This document shows positions 24,312 through 33,239 of a DNA stretch of 64,000 bases, one piece after another. Under the pieces are notes generated by a model that was not told where the DNA came from, ran no database searches, and was given only the letters and a program-made list of their open reading frames with translations. The position numbers and the translations under genes were made by a program. Numbering within the stretch: the first letter of the stretch is position 1; each line of letters starts with the position of its first letter. The DNA is from Bacillota bacterium (GTDB lineage Bacteria; Bacillota; Clostridia; Lachnospirales; Lachnospiraceae), in NCBI GenBank assembly GCA_030526045.1, contig JAUNDN010000010.1, forward strand, positions 1-64,000, read 5' to 3'.

Positions 24312-25124
24312 TTATTCAAAAGGAATTACAGCACCGTCATAGGTATCATTGATGTAAGTCTTAATGGCATCTGATTTCAATGCCTCTACCAGAGCCTTGA
24401 TCTTTGCACTGTCTTCATTTCCTTCCTTCGCGGCAATCACATTCACATAGGTCTTTGCTGCCTCTGAGTCAGTGCTTTCATACGCGATAGAATCCTTTGC
24501 TACGGAATAGCCTGCTTCCAGTGCGTAGTTTCCGTTCAATACCACGAATGCAACCTCTCCTACTACTCTGGGTACCTGCGCTGCTTCCAGCTCTACGATT
24601 TCAAGATTGTGAGGATTGTCTACAATATCATTTACAGTTGCTTCTAATCCTGCGTCATCCTTCAGCGTGATCAGACCGTTGTCCTGAAGCAGAAGAAGTG
24701 CTCTTGCTTCATTTGTTGTATCATTGGGAACGGCAATGCTGTCGCCGTCTGCTACTTCATCAAGAGAAGCCTTTGTTCCGGGATAAATTCCGAAGGGCTC
24801 ATAGTGAATACCACCTGCATTAACAAGGTGCGTTCCTTTTTCTTCATTAAAGCTGTTAAGATAAGGAATATGCTGGAAGTAGTTTGCATCAAACTCACCG
24901 CTCTCTACCACTTCATTGGGCTGTACATAGTCATCAAATACAGTTACCTGTAAATCGTAACCCTGCTCCTCCAAAATCGGCTTTACCTGCTCCAGAATTT
25001 CTGAATGGGGCGTTGCTGATGCTGCCACCTTGATCACCTTGTCATCCTTGCTGCTTCCGCCGCAGCCTGTCAGGGTACCTGCGATGAGTGCACCTGTTAC
25101 TAAAATTGCCAAAAACTTTTTCAT
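24312..25124 (-). CDS. metQ: MetQ/NlpA family lipoprotein (ABC substrate-binding protein)
   Basis: A 270-residue lipoprotein. Residues 1-20 are a signal sequence with a lipobox LTGC, Cys at about 21. VIKVAASATPHSEILEQVKPILEEQG is the hallmark start of MetQ/NlpA proteins, YFQHIPYLNSF and IAVPNDTTNEARALLLLQDNGLI (read in pieces) follow, and AAQVPRVVGEVAFVVLNGNYALEAG is the ligand region. It would bind methionine or another amino acid outside the membrane and pass it to MetNI. There is no metN or metI in the window, so it is orphaned. A consensus promoter precedes it and a terminator follows, making it monocistronic. No S-box is in its short leader. Confidence 0.85.
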   Translation of the reverse strand: MKKFLAILVTGALIAGTLTGCGGSSKDDKVIKVAASATPHSEILEQVKPILEEQGYDLQVTVFDDYVQPNEVVESGEFDANYFQHIPYLNSFNEEKGTHLVNAGGIHYEPFGIYPGTKASLDEVADGDSIAVPNDTTNEARALLLLQDNGLITLKDDAGLEATVNDIVDNPHNLEIVELEAAQVPRVVGEVAFVVLNGNYALEAGYSVAKDSIAYESTDSEAAKTYVNVIAAKEGNEDSAKIKALVEALKSDAIKTYINDTYDGAVIPFE

Positions 25125-25169
25125 AATACTTTCCTCCTGTTAATTGGTTTATCTTTGTTCGATAGACAG

Positions 25170-25199
25170 AGTATAGCATTCCTTACGACTTTTGTACAA
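25170..25199 (-). promoter_or_regulatory. Promoter of metQ-like gene
   Basis: TTGTAC (-35) and TATACT (-10) are spaced by 18 bases on the minus strand, 46 bases before the ATG. The short leader has no riboswitch-like fold that I can see. Confidence 0.7.
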
Positions 25200-25203
25200 T
25201 ACA

Positions 25204-25247
25204 GAAAAAATGTTGCCAGCTATAGGCAAAGCCTATCGCCAGCAACA
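25204..25247 (-). terminator. Terminator after the ABC exporter operon
   Basis: A long hairpin (outer arms ATGTTGC/GCAACAT, inner ATAGGC/GCCTAT, loop AAA) is followed on the minus strand by TTTTTTCTG. It lies about 20 bases after the second ABC gene and is a classical factor-independent terminator. Confidence 0.85.
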
Positions 25248-25268
25248 TTCCCAATTCGTTTCCGTTCC

Positions 25269-27272
25269 TTAATCCAGTTCACTTATGCCTGTATAAAGCT
25301 GATAATAACGTCCCTTTTGCTTCAGCAAATCTTCATGATCGCCCCGCTCAATGATCACGCCGTTCTCAAGCACCATAATTGCATTGGCATTTCTGACTGT
25401 TGACAGTCTGTGCGCAATAACCAGCGTCGTGCGCTCTGCCATCAGACGATCCATTCCCTTCTCGATATGCTTCTCTGTTCTGGTATCCACAGAGCTGGTT
25501 GCTTCATCCAGGATCAGAATCGGTGCCTTGGAGATTGCTGCTCTTGCAATATTAATCAGCTGTCTCTGTCCCTGACTTAAGTTTGCTCCGTCACCCTCCA
25601 GCATGGTGTCATAGCCATGCTCCAGACGGATGATAAAGGAATGGGCGCTTGCCATCTTGGCAGCCTGCTCTACCTCCTCATCGGTTGCATCCAGTCTTCC
25701 GTAACGGATATTTTCACGGACCGTTCCCGTAAACAGGTGTGTGTCCTGAAGCACCATAGAAATATTTTTGCGAAGATCATCCCGTTTCAGTTCCTTGATG
25801 GGGATCTCATCGATCGTGACCAGTCCCTCGTCAATATCATAAAAACGATTAATCAGATTTGTAATTGTTGTCTTTCCTGCTCCGGTAGAGCCCACAAAAG
25901 CAATCTTCTGTCCCGGCTTCGCATACAGGGAAATCTTTTTCAAAATTGTTTTATCTGGATTGTATCCAAAGGTAACATCCTTAAGCGTAACAGCTCCCTT
26001 CACTTCCTTATAGTAATGATTCTCATCCTCCCGGCATACACCCTGACTGAATTTTTCTTCCCTTGTTATAGCATTTGACTTAGGAATTGCATAATAGCTC
26101 TTCCCGTTCTCCTCAACGATACTCACTGCGTTCTCGGCATCCTCTTTTTCCGGTAGTTCATCCATAACCGCAAATACCCGTTCTGCACCGGCTAGCGCGG
26201 AGAAGATGGTATTGACCTGCATTGCGACCTCATTAATGGGACGTGAAAACTGTCTGGAATAATTTACAAATACAGTCAGTCCTCCAATATCAAAACCACG
26301 GAGTACACAGAGGATTCCTCCGATACAGGCAGTTAAGGAATAGCTGACCTGACTTAGGTTTCCCATAACAGGTCCCATAATACCGCCAAAAAACTGTGCC
26401 TTAATCTGCTTGCCGCGAAGATCCTGGTTCAGATATTCAAACTCTTCCTTTGCCTCTTCCTCGTGACAGAATACCTTGACCACCTTCTGCCCCGTCACAG
26501 TCTCCTCAATGTATCCGTTCAGCGTACCGATTGCCGCCTGTTGTGCCTGGTAGTATTTTCTACTCTTGCTTCCCACCAGCTGTACCGCCTTCAGCATCAC
26601 CGGTATCATGAAAACCGTGATGAGCGTAAGCCATACATTTGTATATACCATCAATGCAAAGGTACCAACGATGGTAATAGAGCCTGAGATCAGCTGAACT
26701 ACCGTATTATTCAGCATTTCCCCTATTGCATCCACGTCATTGGTGAAGCGGCTCATCAGATCACCATGATTATTGGTATCATAGTATCTTACCGGAAGCT
26801 TCTGCATCTTTGAGAAAAGATCATTACGCAGCTTCTGGATTGCTCCCTGGGATACCGTTATCATGATTCTCTGCTGAAGATACTGCGCCAGCACTGCCAT
26901 AAGATAAATACACAGCATCGCCAGAATTCCCTTCAGCAGCCCGGCTACACTTCTTCCTTCCGAGGTCAGTCCGTTGATGATAGGCCGTAGCATATAGGAG
27001 CCTGCCAGGTTGGCAATCGTGCCGCCAATCACACACAGGATCACAATTGCCAGCAATATTTTTTGACCGGCAATATAGGAAAACAGCCTGCGAACGGTTC
27101 TTTTCAGTTCCTTGGGCTTTCCTGTGCCCATAGCGCCTCTGCCTCCATGACGTCCCGGTCCTCCCGGCATCCTGGGTCCCTTTTTCTCCTGTGTGACAGG
27201 AATATCATTTTTGGAGGGATTCAGTTTACTTTCATATTTTTTCTGCAAATATTCCAGTTTTTCAGGTCTCAT
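25269..27272 (-). CDS. ABC exporter subunit (fused membrane and ATPase domains)
   Basis: A 667-residue type IV ABC exporter half. A polar, Gly/Pro-rich N-terminal tail of about 50 residues (RMPGGPGRHGGRGAM) precedes six membrane helices (residues about 75-380); the ATPase has Walker A GSTGAGKTT, the signature LSQGQRQLINIARA, Walker B ILILDEATSSVDT and the switch His in AHRLSTV. It forms a heterodimer with the gene upstream, whose last four bases it overlaps. Pairs of this kind behind a MarR gene export lipids, peptides or drugs. The Gly/Pro-rich N-terminal extension is unusual and may lie in the cytosol. Confidence 0.9.
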   Translation of the reverse strand: MRPEKLEYLQKKYESKLNPSKNDIPVTQEKKGPRMPGGPGRHGGRGAMGTGKPKELKRTVRRLFSYIAGQKILLAIVILCVIGGTIANLAGSYMLRPIINGLTSEGRSVAGLLKGILAMLCIYLMAVLAQYLQQRIMITVSQGAIQKLRNDLFSKMQKLPVRYYDTNNHGDLMSRFTNDVDAIGEMLNNTVVQLISGSITIVGTFALMVYTNVWLTLITVFMIPVMLKAVQLVGSKSRKYYQAQQAAIGTLNGYIEETVTGQKVVKVFCHEEEAKEEFEYLNQDLRGKQIKAQFFGGIMGPVMGNLSQVSYSLTACIGGILCVLRGFDIGGLTVFVNYSRQFSRPINEVAMQVNTIFSALAGAERVFAVMDELPEKEDAENAVSIVEENGKSYYAIPKSNAITREEKFSQGVCREDENHYYKEVKGAVTLKDVTFGYNPDKTILKKISLYAKPGQKIAFVGSTGAGKTTITNLINRFYDIDEGLVTIDEIPIKELKRDDLRKNISMVLQDTHLFTGTVRENIRYGRLDATDEEVEQAAKMASAHSFIIRLEHGYDTMLEGDGANLSQGQRQLINIARAAISKAPILILDEATSSVDTRTEKHIEKGMDRLMAERTTLVIAHRLSTVRNANAIMVLENGVIIERGDHEDLLKQKGRYYQLYTGISELD

Positions 27273-29005
27273 GATGCACTCACCTCCTTATCCATCTGTG
27301 AATAATAGATTTCCCGGTAAGCCTCACAATCTGCAAGAAGCTGCTCGTGACCGCCCATTCCCACAATTTCTCCGTCATCCAGTACAAGGATCTTGTCTGC
27401 TTCCATGACAGAAGTAATTCTCTGTGCGATGATAATCTTGGTTGTGTCCTTCAGCGTACCTGAAAAGCTTTCTCTGATTTTGGCTTCTGTAGCAGTATCC
27501 ACTGCGCTTGTGGAGTCATCCAGAATCAGAATTTTGGGCTTTTTAAGCAATGCTCTTGCGATACACAATCTCTGCTTCTGACCACCGGACACATTCACAC
27601 CGCCCTGTCCCAGCTCTGTCTCATAGCCATCTGTAAAGGAGTTTACAAAGTCATCTGCCTGAGCTGCCTTCGCTGCACGAACGATTTCCTCTTCCGATGC
27701 CTGTTCATCTCCCCACATCAGGTTTTCCATAATACTGCCGGAGAAAAGAACGTTCTTCTGAAGTACCATACCGACTCCCTCTCGCAAATGCTTGAGCGAA
27801 TAATCCTTTACATTCACACCGTCTACAAGCACCTCCCCCTGATCCACATCATACAGTCTTGGGATCATCTGCACCAATGTTGTCTTTCCGCTGCCGGTAG
27901 AACCGATAATACCAAGCACCTGTCCGGTCTCAATGGTAAAGCTGATATGGGAAAGAACCGGTTCCTTATTCTCCTTGTAGTAGCGGAAGGTCACATCCTT
28001 AAATTCCACCCTGCCGCTGTCAACTGTTTTGTCCGGCAAAGGGCAGTCCTCATCTGTCAACGTCACCTTCGTGTCCAAAACCTCCATAATTCGATGAAGG
28101 GAAGCAATTGCTCTTGAGCTCTGCAAAAGTACCATTGCCAGCATCATCAAAGACATCAGGATCTGCACAATGTAGGAAGTGAAAGCAGTAAGATCGCCTA
28201 CAGGCATCTGCCCTGCCAGAATCTGCTTACCTCCAAACCAGACAACCGCCAGCGTTGTTGCATTCATCAGAAACATCATCACCGGCATGGTAAAAATGAT
28301 AGCATTAAATGCACTTAAGCTTGCTGTCTTTAAATTCTCATTCGACTTAGCAAAACGTTCCTCTTCGTACTCCCCTCTCACAAAGGATTTTACCACTCTC
28401 ACATTGGTAAGCACCTCCTGAATATTGGAGTTCAGAATATCCAGCTTTTTCTGCATGGTATCGAACCTTGAAAAAGCCGTCTTAATAATCAGAACAATAA
28501 TCAGAATTAAAATGGGGATTACCACCAAAATCACCAATGCCAGCCTGGCATTCATCATAAATGCCATAATGAGTGCTCCAATGAGCATTCCGGGAGCACG
28601 CAGCATCATGCGAAGTGCCATATTGATCAGATTCTGCACCTGCGTGATATCATTGGTCAGTCTGGTCACCAGGGATCCCGTACTGAACCGGTCCAGATTG
28701 GCAAATGAGAATTTCTGCACCTGATCAAACACATCACTTCTAAGATCAGAAGAAAAGCTGATCGCTGCTTTCGCTGCAAAATATGCACCTCCGACTCCAC
28801 CTGCCATCATCAGAAGCGCTGTAATTACCATGACGATTCCCATACTGATAATATAGGGTACATCATGATTCGCTGCACCGATGTTGATAATATTTGCCAT
28901 GAACTTCGGCAAAACCACTTCTCCGATCACCTCTACAATCATGAGGATCGGTCCGATGATAAATGCCGGCAGATATGGCTTTATATACTTCCAATATCTT
29001 TTCAT
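27269..29005 (-). CDS. ABC exporter subunit, partner of the 25269 gene
   Basis: A 578-residue ABC exporter half with six membrane segments in residues 15-310 and an ATPase: Walker A GSTGSGKTT, signature VSGGQKQRLCIARALLKKP, Walker B ILILDDSTSAVDT. The Walker B glutamate is replaced by Asp (LDDST), typical of the degenerate site of heterodimeric exporters such as BmrC/BmrD and TM287/288. The gene overlaps the downstream partner gene by four bases (ATGA), and it follows the MarR gene by 16 bases. All three probably form one MarR-controlled operon for efflux. Confidence 0.9.
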   Translation of the reverse strand: MKRYWKYIKPYLPAFIIGPILMIVEVIGEVVLPKFMANIINIGAANHDVPYIISMGIVMVITALLMMAGGVGGAYFAAKAAISFSSDLRSDVFDQVQKFSFANLDRFSTGSLVTRLTNDITQVQNLINMALRMMLRAPGMLIGALIMAFMMNARLALVILVVIPILILIIVLIIKTAFSRFDTMQKKLDILNSNIQEVLTNVRVVKSFVRGEYEEERFAKSNENLKTASLSAFNAIIFTMPVMMFLMNATTLAVVWFGGKQILAGQMPVGDLTAFTSYIVQILMSLMMLAMVLLQSSRAIASLHRIMEVLDTKVTLTDEDCPLPDKTVDSGRVEFKDVTFRYYKENKEPVLSHISFTIETGQVLGIIGSTGSGKTTLVQMIPRLYDVDQGEVLVDGVNVKDYSLKHLREGVGMVLQKNVLFSGSIMENLMWGDEQASEEEIVRAAKAAQADDFVNSFTDGYETELGQGGVNVSGGQKQRLCIARALLKKPKILILDDSTSAVDTATEAKIRESFSGTLKDTTKIIIAQRITSVMEADKILVLDDGEIVGMGGHEQLLADCEAYREIYYSQMDKEVSAS

Positions 29006-29021
29006 AATCTTTCTCCTCGTC

Positions 29022-29480
29022 TCATACTTCGCTTTTTTTCACTACCTGATTGATCTTATCCTTATTTTGGAGGATTCTGTTCAGGAATTCCTCCATTTTG
29101 TAAATCTCCTCTTCCGAAAATCCATAAAGTGCCGCACTGTCCATTTCATTGAAAAAATCCTTGCTTTCCTCAATGGCTGCTTTTCCTTTCTCACTGATCA
29201 CGACGTGGTTCATGCGGTTATCCTCCGCATCGCACTGCCGGCTGATGTACCCCGCTTTCTCCAGCTTTTTCAGGGAAACTGCTACTGCTGCTCCTGAAAT
29301 CTCCAGTTTCTCTGCAAGCTCAGTCTGGGAGCAGTCCGGATAATCCCCGAGAAACATCAGCATCCTATGCTGGCTTCTGTACAATCCGGTGATTTTCACT
29401 CTACGGTCGATAGAACATTTCATCATATGATCCACAAGCCTTAACAGATGCATGATCTGATGTTTTTTATCCTTCTTCAT
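29022..29480 (-). CDS. MarR-family repressor of the ABC exporter operon
   Basis: A 152-residue MarR regulator. The winged helix is at residues about 50-110: DCSQTELAEKLEISGAAVAVSLKKLEKAGYISRQCDAEDNRMN. LysR-like or TetR-like features are absent. I use the ATG at 29478-29480, right after GGGAGG. The gene leads a three-gene operon with the heterodimeric ABC exporter. Its promoter (29536-29564) has a 12-bp palindrome just downstream of the -10 at 29515-29526, exactly where a self-repressing MarR protein should bind. Ligand is unknown. Confidence 0.9.
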   Translation of the reverse strand: MKKDKKHQIMHLLRLVDHMMKCSIDRRVKITGLYRSQHRMLMFLGDYPDCSQTELAEKLEISGAAVAVSLKKLEKAGYISRQCDAEDNRMNHVVISEKGKAAIEESKDFFNEMDSAALYGFSEEEIYKMEEFLNRILQNKDKINQVVKKSEV

Positions 29481-29514
29481 TTTTCCTCCCTGCATTGTAT
29501 TAATTACTTAATTT

Positions 29515-29526
29515 TTAACTAGTTAA
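29515..29526. promoter_or_regulatory. Probable MarR operator
   Basis: A perfect palindrome TTAACTAGTTAA between the -10 box and the MarR start, overlapped by a second palindrome AGTTAACT. MarR proteins bind such short inverted repeats as dimers and block transcription. Confidence 0.7.
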
Positions 29527-29535
29527 CTATTAGCA

Positions 29536-29564
29536 ATTATATGTTCCGTTTTTCCCTGTGTCAA
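29536..29564 (-). promoter_or_regulatory. Consensus promoter of marR-ABC operon
   Basis: TTGACA, 17 bases, TATAAT: an exact sigma-A consensus on the minus strand, 56 bases before the MarR ATG. Strong promoters with a tight operator suit a repressor that is released by drug. Confidence 0.85.
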
Positions 29565-29611
29565 CCTGCTTTTCATAATTTAACAAATGGGATATTTTTT
29601 TTAGAAAAAAT

Positions 29612-30376
29612 TTAGAAACAATACCGGCGAATCAGAAATAACACCAACAGATGAACCGGATAAAACGCATAAAAGACATATTTCAGATTCAAGCCCCTTT
29701 TCCCGTTATAGAAGGAAAGCGGAATGCATGCAAAGCATGCCGGCCACTCCCAGCAAAAGGAACCGCAGCCAAGAAGTATCTGCAAAGGACGATTCCCTCT
29801 AAACAGATAAAAAAGCCCAATTGCAATGATACCATATGCTCCGTAATCACAGGAAATCTTTTCAGCAAGGAAACCTGCTGCCATCACCAATAATACCTGT
29901 AGACACCACTGGGTCTCCCGATCACGGCTTTGCTCTTCGATCTTTTCCATGCCCCACATGGTAAGGAATCCGATCAAAAGCGTAAAAAATACATTTTGAT
30001 TTTTCCAGCTTACCGGATTTAAGGAAAACAACAGATCAAACGGGATCTCCGAAATCAGGGCAAATAAAAATAACCTGAATGCATAACGGCTTCTGCTTCT
30101 TGTCTTTTCAAAGCCTTCCACCAAAAGGAAACAGAAAATAGGGAAGGCGAGCCTTCCCAGTACTTTCCGCAAAATCTGATACCCAAGATATACCCATCCG
30201 ATACTGCCGCTCTCTATCATACTGGCAATATATTCCGGTGAGCAGTTTTTAACGCTGGTAATACCATTCCTCACCAGTATCATTCCAAGCACAGTATATG
30301 CCGCATGATCGATCAGCATGGAAATCATTGCTATGATTTTGAGCGTGCTTCCGCTTAATCCCCTTTTATTCTGCAT
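29612..30376 (-). CDS. TraX family membrane protein
   Basis: A 254-residue multi-pass membrane protein of the TraX family: LSGSTLKIIAMISMLIDHAA is the family's opening, FPIFCFLLVEGFEKTRSRSRYAFRLFLFALISEIPFDLL its second landmark, and it ends in SLNPVSWKNQNVFFTLLIG and YPVHLLVLFLIRRYCF helices. TraX of the F plasmid acetylates pilin; chromosomal homologues in Firmicutes have unknown acceptors and are thought to be acyltransferase-like. The ATG at 30374-30376 follows AAGGA by seven bases. It is solitary, convergent with nothing, and divergent from the ECF S-component gene. Confidence 0.85.
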   Translation of the reverse strand: MQNKRGLSGSTLKIIAMISMLIDHAAYTVLGMILVRNGITSVKNCSPEYIASMIESGSIGWVYLGYQILRKVLGRLAFPIFCFLLVEGFEKTRSRSRYAFRLFLFALISEIPFDLLFSLNPVSWKNQNVFFTLLIGFLTMWGMEKIEEQSRDRETQWCLQVLLVMAAGFLAEKISCDYGAYGIIAIGLFYLFRGNRPLQILLGCGSFCWEWPACFACIPLSFYNGKRGLNLKYVFYAFYPVHLLVLFLIRRYCF

Positions 30377-30499
30377 GCTTCGTTCCTTTGTCAATAATAG
30401 ATAAGCTTTACCAGGATATCCTACAACAATATCTTTCTCTTTTCAACTGGTATGGTTATAAAGTTCTGATTTGGTACTTTTTGCAATGCCACTTCTGTC

Positions 30500-30505
30500 T
30501 ATAAT
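30500..30505 (+). promoter_or_regulatory. -10 box of the ECF gene promoter
   Basis: TATAAT stands 51 bases before the ATG of the ECF S-component gene. A clear -35 at 17 bases is lacking; CTTTTT is nearest. The leader is too short for a known riboswitch. Confidence 0.4.
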
Positions 30506-30556
30506 TAGATGAAAGAAACATATTTAGCAACATGCAACAAATGAGGAGGAACGATC

Positions 30557-31138
30557 ATGAAAAAACAAACAACACAGAAAATTGCTCTTACCGGGCTTAT
30601 GGCAGCCTTATCCTATGTAGTTTTCACCTTTTTGCAAATCAGGATCCAGCTTCCCGGCGGTGACGCAACTTCCATTCATCTCGGGAATGCCGTCTGCGTA
30701 CTTGGCGCATTACTGCTCGGCGGTGTCTATGGTGGACTTGGCGGTGCAATCGGTATGACTATCGGTGACCTTCTGGATCCGCAATACATTGTATATGCAC
30801 CCAAAACCTTTCTTTTAAAGTTCTGCATCGGACTGATCGCCGGACTGATTGCACACAAGCTTGGTAAAATCACCACAGAAAAGGACAATAAGAAGGTACT
30901 TCTCTGGTCTACACTTGCCGCTGTAGGCGGACTTTTGTTTAACGTTATTTTTGATCCACTGATCGGATATTACTATAAGCTGCTGATTCTGGGCAAGCCC
31001 GCTGCAGAATTGACCCTTGCATGGAATATCGGCGCTACGGCTATCAATGCGGCTACATCCACCATTGTTTCCGTAATTGTTTATATGGCGCTCCGTCCTG
31101 CCCTGAAAAAGGCCGGATTATTCTTTACCTTAAGCTAA
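30557..31138 (+). CDS. ECF transporter S component
   Basis: A 193-residue membrane protein with about six hydrophobic segments. The start MKKQTTQKIALTGLMAALSYV and the segment SIHLGNAVCVLGALLLGGVYGGLGGAIGMTIGDLL are typical of ECF S components, which bind a vitamin and pair with the shared EcfA-EcfA'-EcfT module encoded elsewhere. The vitamin cannot be named from sequence; biotin, riboflavin or pantothenate-type are possible, and the absence of a riboswitch gives no hint. GAGGAGG lies before the ATG. It is one of the few plus-strand genes in the first half of the window. A terminator follows. Confidence 0.85.
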   Translation: MKKQTTQKIALTGLMAALSYVVFTFLQIRIQLPGGDATSIHLGNAVCVLGALLLGGVYGGLGGAIGMTIGDLLDPQYIVYAPKTFLLKFCIGLIAGLIAHKLGKITTEKDNKKVLLWSTLAAVGGLLFNVIFDPLIGYYYKLLILGKPAAELTLAWNIGATAINAATSTIVSVIVYMALRPALKKAGLFFTLS

Positions 31139-31175
31139 GCACAGTGCATACACAAAAACGATTATCTCAGCAATT

Positions 31176-31216
31176 AAGGGCACGCATCCTTCTGTTCCAT
31201 AGGATGCATGCCCTTT
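31176..31216 (+). terminator. Terminator after the ECF gene
   Basis: A 13-bp stem with one mismatch (GGGCACGCATCCT and its partner ending GCCC), loop about ten bases, followed by TTTTT. It separates the plus-strand ECF gene from the convergent small membrane-protein gene and may work in both directions. Confidence 0.8.
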
Positions 31217-31236
31217 TTCATCCGCACAAAACTGAT

Positions 31237-31479
31237 TTATGCAAAGCAGGCCCGGAAGGGATTCAACATAAATCCGGCCAGCCTAAAGCTGGCAATTCCA
31301 AGGGGAATCAAAATCAGGGTACAACACAACACCACGCCTACCACTGCAAAAATTAATGCACAGGGCAGACAGATGATCAATTTTAATACTGTCTTTAAAA
31401 TACCTCCTACAAGGTTAAAGCAAAATCCAAGAATCGTAAACACTATTACCAGAACAAGCAATAATAAGATTGTCAACAT
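31237..31479 (-). CDS. Small membrane protein of the PadR operon
   Basis: An 80-residue protein with a long first hydrophobic segment (residues 2-25) and a second (30-58). It has no motif that I recognise. Its ATG follows GGAGG that overlaps the stop of the DUF4097 gene, and it is the last gene of the PadR-DUF1700-DUF4097 operon. Such small hydrophobic partners are common in operons acting on the envelope. Function unknown. Confidence 0.6.
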   Translation of the reverse strand: MLTILLLLVLVIVFTILGFCFNLVGGILKTVLKLIICLPCALIFAVVGVVLCCTLILIPLGIASFRLAGFMLNPFRACFA

Positions 31480-31482
31480 AGA

Positions 31483-32451
31483 CTATTCCTCCTCAAATTC
31501 TACCGTAATATTTCCCATATTACATGTGATATCAAAATTGCTGTCAGCTCCGTTATCAATGGTTCTTTCTCCTGCCAGTGCAGTCATTTTCAGATCCTTC
31601 ATATCAATATTTCCGGCATCGCATTCAATATCATAATTGTGATCCTTCTCGCTGCCCATCAGTTCAAATTCCATATTTCCCATATTGCATTCTGCATTTA
31701 GATCTTTTCTGATCCATCCCTGATAGATGCATTCGCCCATGCTAACCGATATTTCAGCGTTCTCTACATCCATTCCGCCTACGTCCAGCCTTCCGGCACC
31801 GATTTCTGTGATGAACTCTTTTGCTGCAATATCCCGAAGCTTCAGCTCACCCGCACCAATCACCGCTTCCAGTTTCTCCGCCTTCAGATTTGAAAGCTCC
31901 ATGACTCCTGCTCCGGCTTCCATCTCAACTGATTGGAAGGTCATTCCCTTTGGAATTTCCAGAATGATCTCATTGTCCGCCATCTTATTGCTGATTCCCT
32001 TATATCCCTTAAAACCTTCCACCGTCAGAGTATCATTTTTCACCTGATAATCGCAGTTTCCGAAGCCCTTTACGGAAAGATCCATATAGCCGTCGTCCGT
32101 CTCCTTTTCTCTGATGATAAAAGTGCCGGCACCAAGCGTCAAATTAAGATTCTTAATTGACTGTGTCTCAATAGAAGATACGGACTCGCCGGCACCAATC
32201 CGGTTTCCGTTCAGCATAAGCTCCGTGGGACTTTCCCCATTCCACAAAACGTGCCAGTGTCCGTTGCTGATATTAACGGCAAAGTCATCAGCCACTTCAA
32301 TTGCCCTGGAAATCTCATTCCAACCATCAAAATTCTGCAAAGTAATGATTGCCTTCCTTCCCCCTGCCACCGCACAGATAAATACCAGAAGCATTCCGAT
32401 TGCCAGCATAATCCCCGCTGTTATTGCACTCCATTTATAAAACTTCTTCAT
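31483..32451 (-). CDS. DUF4097 beta-strand repeat protein, membrane anchored
   Basis: A 322-residue protein. Residues 10-30 are a membrane anchor; the rest forms a run of beta-strand repeats typical of DUF4097/adhesin-like proteins, with repeated short phrases such as GAGVMEL, GAGELKL, GAGRLDV, SMGECIY, NMGNMEF and DAGNIDM. These suggest a solenoid. It lies outside the cell if the anchor is uncleaved type II. Proteins of this kind occur with DUF1700 and PadR in many Firmicutes and are thought to sense or modulate the cell envelope. The start has GGAGG upstream. The gene is coupled to the DUF1700 gene, two bases away. Confidence 0.8.
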   Translation of the reverse strand: MKKFYKWSAITAGIMLAIGMLLVFICAVAGGRKAIITLQNFDGWNEISRAIEVADDFAVNISNGHWHVLWNGESPTELMLNGNRIGAGESVSSIETQSIKNLNLTLGAGTFIIREKETDDGYMDLSVKGFGNCDYQVKNDTLTVEGFKGYKGISNKMADNEIILEIPKGMTFQSVEMEAGAGVMELSNLKAEKLEAVIGAGELKLRDIAAKEFITEIGAGRLDVGGMDVENAEISVSMGECIYQGWIRKDLNAECNMGNMEFELMGSEKDHNYDIECDAGNIDMKDLKMTALAGERTIDNGADSNFDITCNMGNITVEFEEE

Positions 32452-32453
32452 GC

Positions 32454-33239
32454 TTATGCCACCTCCTTTTTGCCAAACAGTTTGCCAAAGATATATGCAA
32501 TTCCTTTACAGATTCCCGGAATACAGGTTCCTGCCAGGAATACCGTCAGCATCATAAACAGGATACCGAGTGCTCCACAGATCAGACCTGCCCCGATCAA
32601 TCCGGTAGCAATCAACGGACTTGCAAAGATTACGCCGAATCCTGAAATAATCAGAAGAATTGCAGTTACATACAACACAATTGTTGCAACTCCGATTCCG
32701 AAAACAAGCGCAATGATGGCAACAATCACACTGGCAATTGCCGCAAGAGCAGAACCTGCAAATCCGATAATGACGGGGGAAAGGAAAATACATCCAATAA
32801 CGATCAGCACAATCGCCCATGTAGGCATTTTGTCCTTCTGCTTTCCTTCTTTATCCTGTTTCTGCATCTTTCTGCTTTCTGCATTCTGCTCCGTACTGTA
32901 CCCGCCGCCTGCATCCATCCTGCTACAGCTTCCTTGTGTACCGGCACTGCTTTCCTTTGTATCAGCCGATCTTTTTACAATCGCATTCTGATTTGCGGAA
33001 ATACCACTATGAAATCCGTTTTCCGTAAATTCTCCCACACCGGCTGTTTCACCAAGGCCATCCCTCACGATCTTCGCTACCTGCCAAGGAGAACCAAGTG
33101 CTTTGATTACCTCCTGCTCATTCTCTTTTCCGGCGTCATTAAAATAATCATTATAATATTGAAGTGCTTCCTCTCTCTCACTGGGTGAAATATCAAGAAG
33201 AAGCTCTTCCAACTGCCTCATGAATTCCCATCTACTCAT
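32454..33239 (-). CDS. DUF1700 family membrane protein
   Basis: A 261-residue DUF1700 protein. The N-terminal MSRWEFMRQLEELLLDISPSEREEALQYYNDYFNDAG is the family's hallmark cytosolic domain; a linker rich in Ser, Gln and Gly follows (residues 65-125); and four membrane helices are at residues about 133-250. Its start overlaps the PadR stop by eight bases (GATGAGTAG), so the two are translationally coupled. In other Firmicutes the family is adjacent to PadR and DUF4097 genes, as here. The function is probably to pair with the surface DUF4097 protein, but this is inference. Confidence 0.85.
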   Translation of the reverse strand: MSRWEFMRQLEELLLDISPSEREEALQYYNDYFNDAGKENEQEVIKALGSPWQVAKIVRDGLGETAGVGEFTENGFHSGISANQNAIVKRSADTKESSAGTQGSCSRMDAGGGYSTEQNAESRKMQKQDKEGKQKDKMPTWAIVLIVIGCIFLSPVIIGFAGSALAAIASVIVAIIALVFGIGVATIVLYVTAILLIISGFGVIFASPLIATGLIGAGLICGALGILFMMLTVFLAGTCIPGICKGIAYIFGKLFGKKEVA

